DNA of 64,000 bases. Origin: Brevundimonas intermedia. GTDB taxonomy: Bacteria > Pseudomonadota > Alphaproteobacteria > Caulobacterales > Caulobacteraceae. Below are positions 17,059 through 25,501 of the stretch, piece by piece. A program made the position numbers and the translations under genes. Position 1 is the first letter of the stretch; the number at the start of each line of letters is the position of its first letter. The DNA lies in assembly GCF_027922165.1 (NCBI RefSeq), contig NZ_BSFD01000002.1, positions 1 to 64,000 on the forward strand, written 5' to 3'. The notes beneath the pieces are model-generated. The model had not been told where the DNA came from. It made no database searches and worked only from the letters and a program-made list of their open reading frames with translations.

Positions 17059-19026
17059 GTGCTGATGATCCCCTCCCGCCTGAGCGCCCTCGGGCTTAGC
17101 CTTGGCCTCCTGCTTGTCTCCGCCGCGCCTGCGGCCCTGGCCCAGCAGGCGTCGGCCGCGCCCCCCGCCCTGGCGGCGCCCCTGCCCGCCATCCCGGCCG
17201 CCCGCGACGTCGCCTATCCGGGCGTGATCACGCTCGATATCGACGCCACCAACCTGGCCCAGCACATCTTCGCGATCACCGAGACCATTCCGGTGGCGCA
17301 GCCGGGTCCGATGACCCTGTTCTTCCCCGAATGGCTGCCCGGCAACCACGGTCCCGTCGGCCCGATCACCCAACTGGCCGGGATCGAGATCACCGCCAAC
17401 GGCCAGCGGGTCGAATGGGTGCGCGACACCCTGTCGCCCTTCGCGTACCACCTGACCGTCCCCACCGGCGCGACCGGCCTGACCGTGACCATGGAGCACC
17501 TGTCGCCGACCAGCGGCAATCAGGGCCGGGTGACGATGACGCCCGAGATGCTGAACATCCAGTGGGAGAAGATGCTGCTCTATCCCGCCGGCCACTGGTC
17601 GCGGAACATCATGGTCCAGCCCACGGTCAAGTTCCCGACCGGCTGGCGGTTCGGCACGGCGCTGGAGCCCGAAACCAAGACCGGCGACCTCCAGACCTTC
17701 AAGCCGGTCAATCTGGAAATCCTGGTGGACAGCCCCGTCTTCGCCGGCCTCCACTATCGCCAGATCGACCTCAACCCCGGCGGCCGCTCCCCCGTCCGCG
17801 CCAACTTCGTCGCCGACGAGGCCAAGAACCTTGAGGCCACCGACGAGCAGATCCAGATCCTGCGCAATCTGGTCGACCAGATGGACCGCCTGTACGGCGC
17901 CCGCCATTTCGACCACTACGACTTCCTGATCGCCATGACCGACAAGCTGGGCGGCATCGGGCTTGAACATCACCGCAGCTCCGAGAACTCGGTCGATCCG
18001 GAGTTCTTCACCGGCTGGGCCACCCACCTCGGCGACCGCGACCTGCTCAGCCACGAGATGAACCACTCCTGGGACGGCAAATGGCGTCGCCCCGCCGACC
18101 AGCTCGTCCCCAACTTCAACGGCCCGATGCAGAACAGTCTGCTCTGGGTCTACGAAGGCCAGACCCAGTATTACGGCCAGGTCGTCGCCGCCCGCTCGGG
18201 CCTGCTGACCAAGGACCAGGCGATGGAGTCCCTGGCCATGACCGCCGCGACCTATGACGCCCGCGTCGGCCGCCAGTGGCGGGCGCTCCAGGACACGACC
18301 AACGACCCGATCATCAGCCAGCGCCGACCCAAGGGCTGGCTGTCGTGGCAGCGGGACGAGGACTATTACTCGGAGGGCCAACTGATCTGGCTCGACGTCG
18401 ACACGACGATCCGGGAGAAGACCGGCGGCCGCAAGTCGCTGGATGACTTCGCCAAGGCCTTCTACGGCGTCCAGGACGGCAGTTTCGAACCGGCGCCCTA
18501 CACTTTCGAGGACGTGGTCGCGGCGCTGAACGGCGTCGTCGCCAACGACTGGGCGACCTTCCTGCGCACCCGGCTGGACGCGACCGGCCCCGACGCCCAC
18601 GCCCCCCTCGACGGCCTGACGCGCGGCGGCTGGCGCCTGGCCTATGGCGAGACCCCGACCGCCTATCAGAAGACCCTGCTCGCAGAGCTGAAGCGCAACG
18701 ACTTCACCTACTCCCTGGGCTTCCAGACCGGCGAGAACAACGCCATCCGCAGCGTCCAGTGGGGCAGCCCGGCCTTCGACGCCGGCCTGGCGCCGGGCAT
18801 GGAGATCGTCGCCGTCAACGGCCAAGCCTCAAACCCCGATCGCCTCGCCGCCGCCGTCACCGCCGCCAAGGATCCCGCCGTCTCCGTGACCCTGATCGTC
18901 AAGGACGGCGACCAGTACAAGACCGTCGCCCTGCCCTACCACGACGGCCTGCGCTACCCCCGCCTGGAACGGATCGAGGGAACCCCCGACCGCCTGGGCG
19001 ACATCCTGACGCCCCGCAAGCGTTAA
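17059..19026 (+). CDS. M61-family metallopeptidase with PDZ domain, copy 1
   Basis: The 655-residue secreted protein has a signal peptide ending near AALAQQ. The M61 (glycyl-aminopeptidase-like) zinc site HEMNH is at 332-336, and LLWVYEGQTQYYG provides the third zinc-ligand glutamate region. A PDZ domain follows at about 555-640 (SLGFQTGENNAIRSVQWGSP, then AFDAGLAPGMEIVAVNG). The start is GTG at 17059, with ATG at 17065 two codons later. The next gene is a tandem paralogue, and a long inverted repeat follows this copy. Substrates are probably peptides in the periplasm; specificity is unknown. Confidence 0.9.
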   Translation: MLMIPSRLSALGLSLGLLLVSAAPAALAQQASAAPPALAAPLPAIPAARDVAYPGVITLDIDATNLAQHIFAITETIPVAQPGPMTLFFPEWLPGNHGPVGPITQLAGIEITANGQRVEWVRDTLSPFAYHLTVPTGATGLTVTMEHLSPTSGNQGRVTMTPEMLNIQWEKMLLYPAGHWSRNIMVQPTVKFPTGWRFGTALEPETKTGDLQTFKPVNLEILVDSPVFAGLHYRQIDLNPGGRSPVRANFVADEAKNLEATDEQIQILRNLVDQMDRLYGARHFDHYDFLIAMTDKLGGIGLEHHRSSENSVDPEFFTGWATHLGDRDLLSHEMNHSWDGKWRRPADQLVPNFNGPMQNSLLWVYEGQTQYYGQVVAARSGLLTKDQAMESLAMTAATYDARVGRQWRALQDTTNDPIISQRRPKGWLSWQRDEDYYSEGQLIWLDVDTTIREKTGGRKSLDDFAKAFYGVQDGSFEPAPYTFEDVVAALNGVVANDWATFLRTRLDATGPDAHAPLDGLTRGGWRLAYGETPTAYQKTLLAELKRNDFTYSLGFQTGENNAIRSVQWGSPAFDAGLAPGMEIVAVNGQASNPDRLAAAVTAAKDPAVSVTLIVKDGDQYKTVALPYHDGLRYPRLERIEGTPDRLGDILTPRKR

Positions 19027-19034
19027 CGCTCACC

Positions 19035-19209
19035 CCTTTCGTCATTCCGGGCGAAGGGCCGCTTGGCCCGAAGACCCGGAACCCAGCGGCGCCGAAGGCG
19101 AAATCTATCCGCCCCAAGGTGTCGAAACACCCGGTCCGCGGCAGGTTCGCGCTCTCGCGCGCCGCTGGGTTCCGGGTCTCCGCTGCGCTTCGCCCGGAAT
19201 GACGAAAGG
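19035..19209. repeat. Long inverted repeat downstream of M61 copy 1
   Basis: The element starts CCTTTCGTCATTCCGGGCG and ends with its reverse complement. The arms match perfectly over about 22 bases, then after a short mismatched part over another 20 bases (AGACCCGGAACCCAGCGGCG and its complement). The centre is about 70 bases. A close relative sits at 21345-21517, in the same position relative to the second M61 gene. Confidence 0.85.
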
Positions 19210-19326
19210 AAGGTCGGCGTCGTCTCCCCCCGCGCCTTCGCGCGCGGAGAAGGTGACTATCTGTCGCTTGACGCCCCTCCCCCGCTCACCGACGGTGTGC
19301 GCCTGCCCTCATGCCCGGATGACCTG

Positions 19327-21306
19327 ATGTCGCGTACCCGCCTGACCGCCGCCGCCTGCCTCGCCGCCTTGATGACCGCCGCCCCGGCCCCGGCCCTGGC
19401 CCAGGACTTCCAGTCCACCCCGGTCGTCACCGACGCGACCCAGGCCGCCCTGGCCCTGCCCCGGCCTCAACCCGCCATCCCGGCCCCTGCCGACACCCCC
19501 TATCCCGGCGTGATCCAGTACCGGGCCGACATCACCGACCTCGACCGCCGCATCATCCGCGTCCGCCAGACCATCCCCGTCGCCGGTCCCGGCCCCCTGA
19601 CCCTGCTCTATCCGAAATACCTGCCCGGCAACCACGCCGACACCGGACCGATCCAACTGCTGGCCGGCCTGACCGTCACGGCGAACGGCCGGCGAATCGA
19701 GTGGCTGCGCGACACCCTCGAGCCCTACGCCTTCCACCTCGACATCCCGGCGGGCGTGACCCAGATCGAGGTCGCCTTCCAGCAACTGACCCAGCCGGAC
19801 AGCTCCAACTGGCGCGTCCTGATGACCCCGGCCATGGTCAATCTTCAGTGGGAGAAGGCCATTCTCTATCCGGCCGGCTACTTCAGCCGCCAGATCCCGG
19901 TCGCCGCCTCGGTCGTCCTGCCCGCCGGCTGGAAATACGGCACGGCCCTGACCACGGCGTCCCGAGACGGCGACGTCGCCGCCTTCGAGACGACCGACCT
20001 CTACACCCTGATCGACAGCCCGATGTTCGCCGGCGCCCACTACCGCCGCGTCGATATCGACCCGGCCGGTGACCGCGTCCACCTGAACCTCCTCGCCGAC
20101 GAGGAAAAGGGCCTGGCGGCCACCGACGAGCAGCTGAAGCTCTACGAGACCATGGTCCAGCAGGCCGACCGTCTGTTCGGCGCCCGCCACTTCGACCGCT
20201 ACGAATTCCTGTTCGCCCTGACCGACCAGATGGGCGGCATCGGCCTGGAGCATCACCGCTCGTCCGAGAACACCGGCGCCCCCGGCTTCTTCACCGACTG
20301 GGCCAAGAGCGCCGGCGACCGGGGCCTGCTGCCCCACGAGTACACCCACTCCTGGAACGGCAAGTTCATGCGCCCGGCGGACGAACTGACCGCTAACCAC
20401 AACGTCCCAACCCAAAACACCCTGCTGTGGGTCTATGAGGGCCAGACCGAATACTGGGGCGACGTCCTGGCGGCCCGATCAGGCCTCCATTCCAAGCCGG
20501 TGGCCCTGGCCACCCTGGCCAATGTCGCCGCCTTCTACGACAACCAGCCGGGCCGGCAGTGGCGCGCGCTTCAGGACACGAACAACCACAACCTCCTCGG
20601 CTACCGCGTGCCGGGCCAGTTCCCCTCGTGGATGCGCGGCACGGGCGACTACTACCGCGAAAGCCTGCTGGTCTGGCTCGACGCCGACACCCTGATCCGG
20701 GCCGAGACCGACGGCCGCAAGTCGCTCGACGACTTCGCCAAGGCCTTCTTCGGCCACAGCGACGGCGCCTGGGCGCCCCAGGGCTACACCTTCGACCAGG
20801 TGGTCGCCGCCCTGAACGCCGTCCATCCGCACGACTGGGCCGGCTTCCTGCGCGACCGGCTCGACGCCGTCGGCCCCGACGCCCGCGCGCCTCTGGCGGG
20901 GATCGAGCGCGGCGGCTGGCGCCTGACCTATACCGACGCGCCCAACGCCGACGAGAAGGCCGTCAACACCGGTTGGGCCAACGACTTCCAGTATTCGCTG
21001 GGCTTCACCCTGTCCGGCGACAAGATCGCCAACATCCTCTGGGGAGGTCCCGCTTTCGAACAGGGCATCGGCGCGGGCTGGAGCCTGGTCGCCGTCAACG
21101 GCAAGGCCGGCTCGGCCGAGGTGCTCCGCAACGCCGTCACCGCCGCCAAGGGCACGGAAGCCCCCCTAGAACTGCTGATCAAGTCCGGCGACCGCTTCCG
21201 CACCGTCGCCTTCAACTACCACGACGGCCTGCGCTATCCGCGCCTGGAACGAATCGAAGGAACGCCGGATCGGCTGTCGGACATCCTCGCGCCGAGGAAG
21301 CGCTGA
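19327..21306 (+). CDS. M61-family metallopeptidase with PDZ domain, copy 2
   Basis: The 659-residue paralogue of the preceding gene has signal peptide MSRTRLTAAACLAALMTAAP and cleavage near ALAQD. The zinc motif HEYTH is at 337-341, LLWVYEGQTEYWG follows, and a C-terminal PDZ domain ends GLRYPRLERIEGTPDRLSDI, nearly identical to copy 1. The open frame continues upstream to 19063 through the repeat, but only the ATG at 19327 gives a signal peptide; its ribosome binding site is weak. Copies are roughly half identical by eye, so the duplication is old. Confidence 0.9.
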   Translation: MSRTRLTAAACLAALMTAAPAPALAQDFQSTPVVTDATQAALALPRPQPAIPAPADTPYPGVIQYRADITDLDRRIIRVRQTIPVAGPGPLTLLYPKYLPGNHADTGPIQLLAGLTVTANGRRIEWLRDTLEPYAFHLDIPAGVTQIEVAFQQLTQPDSSNWRVLMTPAMVNLQWEKAILYPAGYFSRQIPVAASVVLPAGWKYGTALTTASRDGDVAAFETTDLYTLIDSPMFAGAHYRRVDIDPAGDRVHLNLLADEEKGLAATDEQLKLYETMVQQADRLFGARHFDRYEFLFALTDQMGGIGLEHHRSSENTGAPGFFTDWAKSAGDRGLLPHEYTHSWNGKFMRPADELTANHNVPTQNTLLWVYEGQTEYWGDVLAARSGLHSKPVALATLANVAAFYDNQPGRQWRALQDTNNHNLLGYRVPGQFPSWMRGTGDYYRESLLVWLDADTLIRAETDGRKSLDDFAKAFFGHSDGAWAPQGYTFDQVVAALNAVHPHDWAGFLRDRLDAVGPDARAPLAGIERGGWRLTYTDAPNADEKAVNTGWANDFQYSLGFTLSGDKIANILWGGPAFEQGIGAGWSLVAVNGKAGSAEVLRNAVTAAKGTEAPLELLIKSGDRFRTVAFNYHDGLRYPRLERIEGTPDRLSDILAPRKR

Positions 21307-21344
21307 AGCTCACACCAGCGTCATTATGCGCTGGCCTCCCTTCT

Positions 21345-21517
21345 CTTTCGTCATTCCGGGCGAAGGGCCGCTTGGCCCGTAGACCCGGAACCCAGCGGCG
21401 CCGGAGGCGAAATCTATCCGCCGCACGATATCCAAAGAGCGAGTCCGCGACAGGTTCGCGCTCTCACGCGCCGCTGGGTTCCGGGTCTCCGCTGCGCTTC
21501 GCCCGGAATGACGAAAG
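21345..21517. repeat. Long inverted repeat downstream of M61 copy 2
   Basis: Second copy of the 175-bp palindromic element (first at 19035-19209). The outer arms are conserved almost exactly (CTTTCGTCATTCCGGGCGAA on the left), while the centre differs at several positions. It lies between M61 copy 2 and the convergent PfpI gene. A small CCAGCG/CGCTGG stem at about 21315-21335 precedes it and may be the M61 terminator. Confidence 0.85.
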
Positions 21518-21529
21518 GACACCCGGGTC

Positions 21530-21561
21530 ACCTCCCCTTCGGCCGTCGCCGAAGGGGAGGT
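21530..21561. repeat. Perfect 14-bp hairpin
   Basis: Arms 21530-21543 and 21548-21561 are perfect complements around a CGTC loop (type ACCTCCCCTTCGGC). It ends six bases after the stop of the convergent PfpI gene. It has no T-run, so it may be a REP-like element or a structural 3' end for both convergent transcripts. Confidence 0.7.
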
Positions 21562-21567
21562 AAGCGG

Positions 21568-22248
21568 TCAGCCCTTCAACAACCCCAGCAGGGCCTCGGC
21601 CGCCTCACGCGACGAGCCCGGGTTCTGACCCGTCACCAGCTTGCCATCCACCACGACATACGACCCCCAGTCCGGCCCCTTGGAATAGTCGCCGCCGTTG
21701 GCGATCAGCACATTCTCGACCAGGAAGGGCACCACGTCCGTCAGGCCGACGGCCTCCTCTTCCGAGTTGGTGAAGCCCGTCACCTTCCGGCCTTCGACCA
21801 GCGGCTTGCCGTCCGGCCCATGGACCGACTTCAGCACGCCCGGCGCGTGGCAGACAAATCCGGTCGGCTTGTCCGCCTTGGCGAAAGCCTCGATCAGACC
21901 GATGGAGTCCGCATCGTTGGCCAGATCCCATAACGGTCCGTGGCCGCCCGGATAGAAGACGGCGTCGAAGTCGTCAGCCTTCACGGACGACAGCGGCACG
22001 GTCGAAGCGAGCGCCGCCTGGGCTTCGGCGTCGGCTTTGAACCGGCGGGTGTCCTCGGTCTGGGCGTCCGCATCGTCGCTCTTGGGGTCCAGCGGCGGCT
22101 GCCCACCCTTGGGCGAGGCCAGCACGATCTCGGCGCCCGCGTCCTTCATCGCATAATAGGGGGCGGCCAACTCCTCCAGCCAGAAGCCGGTCTTCTTGCC
22201 GGTGTCGCCGAGTTGATCGTGCGAGGTCAGAACCGTCAGGATCTTCAT
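21568..22248 (-). CDS. DJ-1/PfpI family protein, Hsp31-like glyoxalase III or chaperone type
   Basis: The 226-residue protein has the class I glutamine-amidotransferase-like fold. The elbow GFVCHAPG holds Cys133 and His134, the acidic partner is Glu25 or Glu26 in GFWLEELAAPY, and YPGGHGP is at 99-105. These are the marks of the Hsp31-like branch, some members of which convert methylglyoxal to lactate. The ATG at 22248 follows AAAAGGAGATCCCCCAC. The frame is open to 22422, but that extension lacks homology. It is divergent from the esterase gene at 22380. Confidence 0.88.
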   Translation of the reverse strand: MKILTVLTSHDQLGDTGKKTGFWLEELAAPYYAMKDAGAEIVLASPKGGQPPLDPKSDDADAQTEDTRRFKADAEAQAALASTVPLSSVKADDFDAVFYPGGHGPLWDLANDADSIGLIEAFAKADKPTGFVCHAPGVLKSVHGPDGKPLVEGRKVTGFTNSEEEAVGLTDVVPFLVENVLIANGGDYSKGPDWGSYVVVDGKLVTGQNPGSSREAAEALLGLLKG

Positions 22249-22379
22249 GTGGGGGATCTCCTTTTCAGGCCTAACAAATGGGAAGCCAGACCGATCCCGC
22301 CAATGGTCGGCGACCGACCTGTGTGGCGCATCCAGGAATCGCCCCACTCTCCCGGCCAGTACACAAGGAGACACACGGC

Positions 22380-23288
22380 ATGAGACATTGGCTCGGAGCC
22401 TTGGCGTTCGGACTGGGCGCATTTGGACTGGCGTCCGTCGCCAAGGCCGACTGCGGGATCGGGGCGCCCGGCGCCACCCGCAGCGTCGCCTTCGGTCCTG
22501 ACCGGCGCACGGTGCAGATCCATATTCCGCGCGGCTTCGACCCAGCCAAGCCTGCGCCCCTGGTCTTCGTCCTGCACGGCAGCGGCGGCACGGGGGCGGC
22601 GATCCTGAGCGCTTCGGGTCTGGCCGAGACCGCCGACCGCCACGGCTTCATCGTCGCCGCGCCGGACGCGGGCATTCCGGTCGAACGGGGCTTCGTCTGG
22701 AACGTCCCCGGCGTGCCGACCATCACCGGCGACGTGCCGGGTCCACAGGACGCCGACGACGTCGCCTTCCTGCTGGAGACGGTCGAGGAACTGGCGTCCC
22801 AAGGCTGCGTCGACGACAGCCGGGTCTACGCCACAGGCCTGTCAGGCGGCGGTCGGATGACGTCCTGGCTGGGGTGCGTGGCGGCCGACCGTTTCGCCGC
22901 CATCGCGCCGGTGGTCGGCCTGCGGGCCGGCAATCCGCGCAAGGACGCCCCCGAACGCCCCAACCCCGCCACCTGCCGGCCCTCGCGCCCAATGCCGATA
23001 ATCGCCTTCGCCGGCGACGCCGATACGACCAACCCGATCCAGGGCGGCGGCGCTCCCTACTGGAGCTATACGATGCACGCGGCCGAGCAGCGCTGGGCCC
23101 AGTTGAACAGCTGCGCCACGACCCGCCCGACGCTCTGGGTCTCGGCCTCGGTCTATGAGGAAGGCTACGCCGACTGCCGCGACGGCGCCGAGGTCGTCGG
23201 CCGCATCACCCGCGACGGCGGCCACAGCTGGGTCGCTGACAACGAAGCCATGTGGGCCTTCTTCGCCCGTCACTCACGGCAGGACTGA
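22380..23288 (+). CDS. Secreted polyhydroxybutyrate-depolymerase-like esterase (LpqC type)
   Basis: The 302-residue protein has a signal peptide (MRHWLGALAFGLGAFGLASV, cleaved near AKA|D). It carries the CE1/LpqC alpha/beta-hydrolase core: oxyanion motif LHGSGG at 65-70, nucleophile GLSGGG with Ser155, FAGDADTTNP with the acid residue, and GGHSW with the histidine. Members cleave short polyesters or feruloyl and acetyl esters; the real substrate cannot be read from sequence. The ATG follows AAGGAGACACACGGC. It is followed by the rplL terminator in the convergent direction. Confidence 0.88.
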   Translation: MRHWLGALAFGLGAFGLASVAKADCGIGAPGATRSVAFGPDRRTVQIHIPRGFDPAKPAPLVFVLHGSGGTGAAILSASGLAETADRHGFIVAAPDAGIPVERGFVWNVPGVPTITGDVPGPQDADDVAFLLETVEELASQGCVDDSRVYATGLSGGGRMTSWLGCVAADRFAAIAPVVGLRAGNPRKDAPERPNPATCRPSRPMPIIAFAGDADTTNPIQGGGAPYWSYTMHAAEQRWAQLNSCATTRPTLWVSASVYEEGYADCRDGAEVVGRITRDGGHSWVADNEAMWAFFARHSRQD

Positions 23289-23327
23289 TCCTCGCCAACG
23301 GCCTCAAGTAGCGCAAAGCGCGATAGG

Positions 23328-23361
23328 CACAAAAGAAAAGACCCGGCGGTTTCCCGCCGGG
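23328..23361 (-). terminator. rplJL terminator
   Basis: A perfect 8-bp stem (23342-23349 with 23354-23361, loop TTTC) is followed on the minus strand by TCTTTTCTTTTGTG. It lies 37 bases after the rplL stop and would end rplJL transcription before the accessory genes and rpoB. Confidence 0.9.
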
Positions 23362-23397
23362 CCTTTCCGATATTCAGCAAATGCCGAAAGTCAGATC

Positions 23398-23781
23398 TTA
23401 CTTGATCTGGACCTTGGCGCCGGCTTCCGTCAGCTTCTTGGCGACTTCGTCGGCGACTTGCTTGGAGACGTTCTCGACGACGTTCTGCGGAGCGCCTTCG
23501 ACCAGGTCCTTGGCTTCCTTCAGACCCAGGTCCGAACGCACGCCACGGACTTCCTTGATCACGTTGATCTTCTTGTCGCCGCCGTCGATCAGGACAACGG
23601 TGAATTCGGTTTGCTCTTCGGCGGCTTCAGCCGGAGCGGCGCCACCACCGGCCGGCATGGCCATGGCGACGGGAGCAGCGGCGCTGACGCCCCACTTTTC
23701 TTCAAGCAGCTTGGAGAGTTCAGCGGCTTCCAGAACGGTAAGCGCGGACAGGTCTTCGACGATCTTGGCGAGGTCAGCCAT
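23398..23781 (-). CDS. rplL: 50S ribosomal protein L7/L12
   Basis: Stalk protein that recruits and activates translational GTPases, present in multiple copies bound to L10. The 127-residue product has the N-terminal dimerisation region [20 protein letters not shown], an Ala/Gly-rich hinge at about 35-55, and the globular domain ending [13 protein letters not shown]. It is 62 bases downstream of rplJ. Here it is the last gene of its unit, separated from rpoB by a terminator and accessory genes. Confidence 0.99.
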   Translation of the reverse strand: MADLAKIVEDLSALTVLEAAELSKLLEEKWGVSAAAPVAMAMPAGGGAAPAEAAEEQTEFTVVLIDGGDKKINVIKEVRGVRSDLGLKEAKDLVEGAPQNVVENVSKQVADEVAKKLTEAGAKVQIK

Positions 23782-23843
23782 TGTCAGTTTTCCTTCGGAG
23801 GATTGGGATTAGGGAGTGATGCAGAGATGAAAGGCTGGGCCGC

Positions 23844-24359
23844 TTACGCGGCTTCCTTGGTGGCGTAGGCGTTGAACACGCGAGCCAGCTGACCGGCGGG
23901 TGCTTGCAGCACGCCGGCGATCTTGGTCGCAGGCGCATTGAGCAGGCCGATGATTTGGCTGCGCACTTCGTCGAGCGTCGGGAGCTTGGAAAGAACTTCC
24001 ACGCCCTTCTGATCGACGACGGTGTCGCCCATGAAGCCGCCGACGATCTTGAAGCGATCGTTGGCCTTGGCGAACTCGGTGGCGACCTTGGCGGCCGTAC
24101 CGGGGTTCTCGGCGTATGCGATGCCCACGGGACCCTTGAACAGGCCGTGGAATTCGCTGCCTTCTTCGGCTTCGAGCGCCTTCAGCGCCAGGCGGTTCTT
24201 GACCACCTTGAACGCGCCGCCTTCTTTACGAAGACGGCCGCGCAGATCTTCCATTTCCGCAACGGTCAGACCCAGGTTGTGGGTCACGACCACGGAGCCG
24301 GCGTCGGCGAATACGCCCTTGAGCGTTTCGATCGACTCGGCTTTTTGAGCGCGGTCCAT
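23844..24359 (-). CDS. rplJ: 50S ribosomal protein L10
   Basis: Base of the ribosomal stalk; binds 23S rRNA and L7/L12 dimers. The product is 171 residues (MDRAQKAESIETLKGVFADA), typical for alphaproteobacteria. The C-terminal helix ends LARVFNAYATKEAA, the L12 docking segment. In many bacteria the L10-L12 complex represses its own leader; the 24360-24678 region would hold such a leader, but I could not fold it reliably by eye. Confidence 0.99.
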   Translation of the reverse strand: MDRAQKAESIETLKGVFADAGSVVVTHNLGLTVAEMEDLRGRLRKEGGAFKVVKNRLALKALEAEEGSEFHGLFKGPVGIAYAENPGTAAKVATEFAKANDRFKIVGGFMGDTVVDQKGVEVLSKLPTLDEVRSQIIGLLNAPATKIAGVLQAPAGQLARVFNAYATKEAA

Positions 24360-24678
24360 TGCGGTCTCCAGTCTTGGTATTCGCCGCCGGGCTTATTCCC
24401 GACGACGGATTGGCCAAAGCGCCGCACATCGCTGCACAGCGTTCAGGCCGGTCGTATTGTCCGAAGGATGCGTCTGACGGCGTCCGTCCCGGAATGCGGG
24501 CTGACAGCGTAAGGTTCGCGTCCCCATCTCCCCACGGCGTCAGAGGGCTCTCTGACAGTTATGGCTTGGGTGACCCCCACGCCCCGAAGTTCTCGGACAG
24601 GACCGTCAAAGGCGTGAACCTCTAACGGGAAGCGGCGCTCTTACAGGGACCTCGACAGGAAATCAAGAAGCCGAGCGT
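24360..24678. other. rplJ leader and promoter region; no intact gene
   Basis: This 319-base gap lies between rplJ and the GST pseudogene. It should contain the rplJL promoter and a possible L10 autoregulatory leader. A short hairpin with arms CAGAGGG/CCCTCTG type lies near 24540-24560. No open frame with family resemblance was seen. Confidence 0.4.
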
Positions 24679-24913
24679 ATGGCCTATGAACTCTACTACT
24701 GGCCGACCATCCAGGGACGGGGCGAGTTCGTCCGCCTGTCGCTGGAAGCCGGGGCGCCGACTATGTCGATGTCTCGCGTCAGGACGACGGCAAGGCACTG
24801 CCCGCGACAGGGTTGCCGCTCTGCCCCGTGTCAGCGCCTATCTAAAAAGCGACCGCCGCATCCCGTTCAATGATGACGGCATATTCCGCCCCCACCCCGA
24901 ACTGGACGACTGA
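24679..24913 (+). pseudogene. Glutathione S-transferase remnant, frameshifted and internally deleted
   Basis: The 5' part encodes MAYELYYWPTIQGRGEFVRL and SLEAGA, the N-terminal thioredoxin-fold strand and helix of a GST. The next part (ADYVDVSRQDDGKALPATGL) is in a different frame. The last part, DRVAALPRVSAYLKSDRRIP, then FNDDGIFRPHPELDD and a stop, is in the third frame and matches the extreme C-terminus of sigma/alpha-like GSTs. About 130 residues of an expected 210 are missing between them. It cannot make a working enzyme. Confidence 0.8.
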
Positions 24914-24916
24914 ACC

Positions 24917-25432
24917 CTAATGTCGGCCGGATTTATGTCCTGTTTGATCATCGATCTCGCAATCGAACTGGGCGCAATATTTGGTCATCAGCTCCTCGGT
25001 GAAGGCCGTCAAATGTTCGATGGTGAGCTCATTCATCACCGCGCTTAGCTGAAGAGTCTTCGTCGCGACCTGGCGCCCTACGGGACTGTCATAGAAGGCG
25101 ATCTGGGCCTCCAGCTCTTCGACTGTGAACGTGGCGGCATAGTGTGGGACCATGTCCGCCATCATGTCATCGACCATGCTGGTCAGCATGCGCGGCGCAT
25201 TACTCCGCAGCCAAGCCGCCTCCTCGGCGCCCTGCCCCTCCTCATCCGCCTTGGCCAACTGGTCAGCGATCATCGCCTCCATGACCTTGGTGAAGTTCGG
25301 CCCGGCCGAGAGTCGAATAACCCGCTCCGCCAGCGCTGTTCGCTGAGCCAGGCCGCGATCCTGCGCTGCGACAGGTCCGACCGCGAACAGGCCAAACAGC
25401 GCCGCAACCGTCAAAAGTCCAATGATACGCAT
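24917..25432 (-). CDS. DUF2059 secreted protein, copy 1
   Basis: The 171-residue protein has signal peptide MRIIGLLTVAALFGLFAVGP, cleaved at VAAQD. A helical DUF2059-like region follows, with ATFTVEELEAQIAFYDSPVG at about 99-118, the family's hallmark (FT.eEL..l..FY.sp.G). The C-terminus holds two cysteines (KYCAQFDCEID). The function of this domain is unknown. A paralogue lies at 28449-28976, and both flank the accessory module between rplA and rplJ. Confidence 0.85.
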   Translation of the reverse strand: MRIIGLLTVAALFGLFAVGPVAAQDRGLAQRTALAERVIRLSAGPNFTKVMEAMIADQLAKADEEGQGAEEAAWLRSNAPRMLTSMVDDMMADMVPHYAATFTVEELEAQIAFYDSPVGRQVATKTLQLSAVMNELTIEHLTAFTEELMTKYCAQFDCEIDDQTGHKSGRH

Positions 25433-25501
25433 ATCGCCCCCCTTACCATTCTTATCCGAGCACGGCGTGGAAGTGGCCAGAGGGAATCGCCCCTCGGTTG
25501 C

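Noticed and set aside
16459-18825. A 788-codon minus-strand frame opposite the HTH and M61 genes
   Set aside because: It spans two recognisable plus-strand genes and their spacer, has biased composition and no domains.
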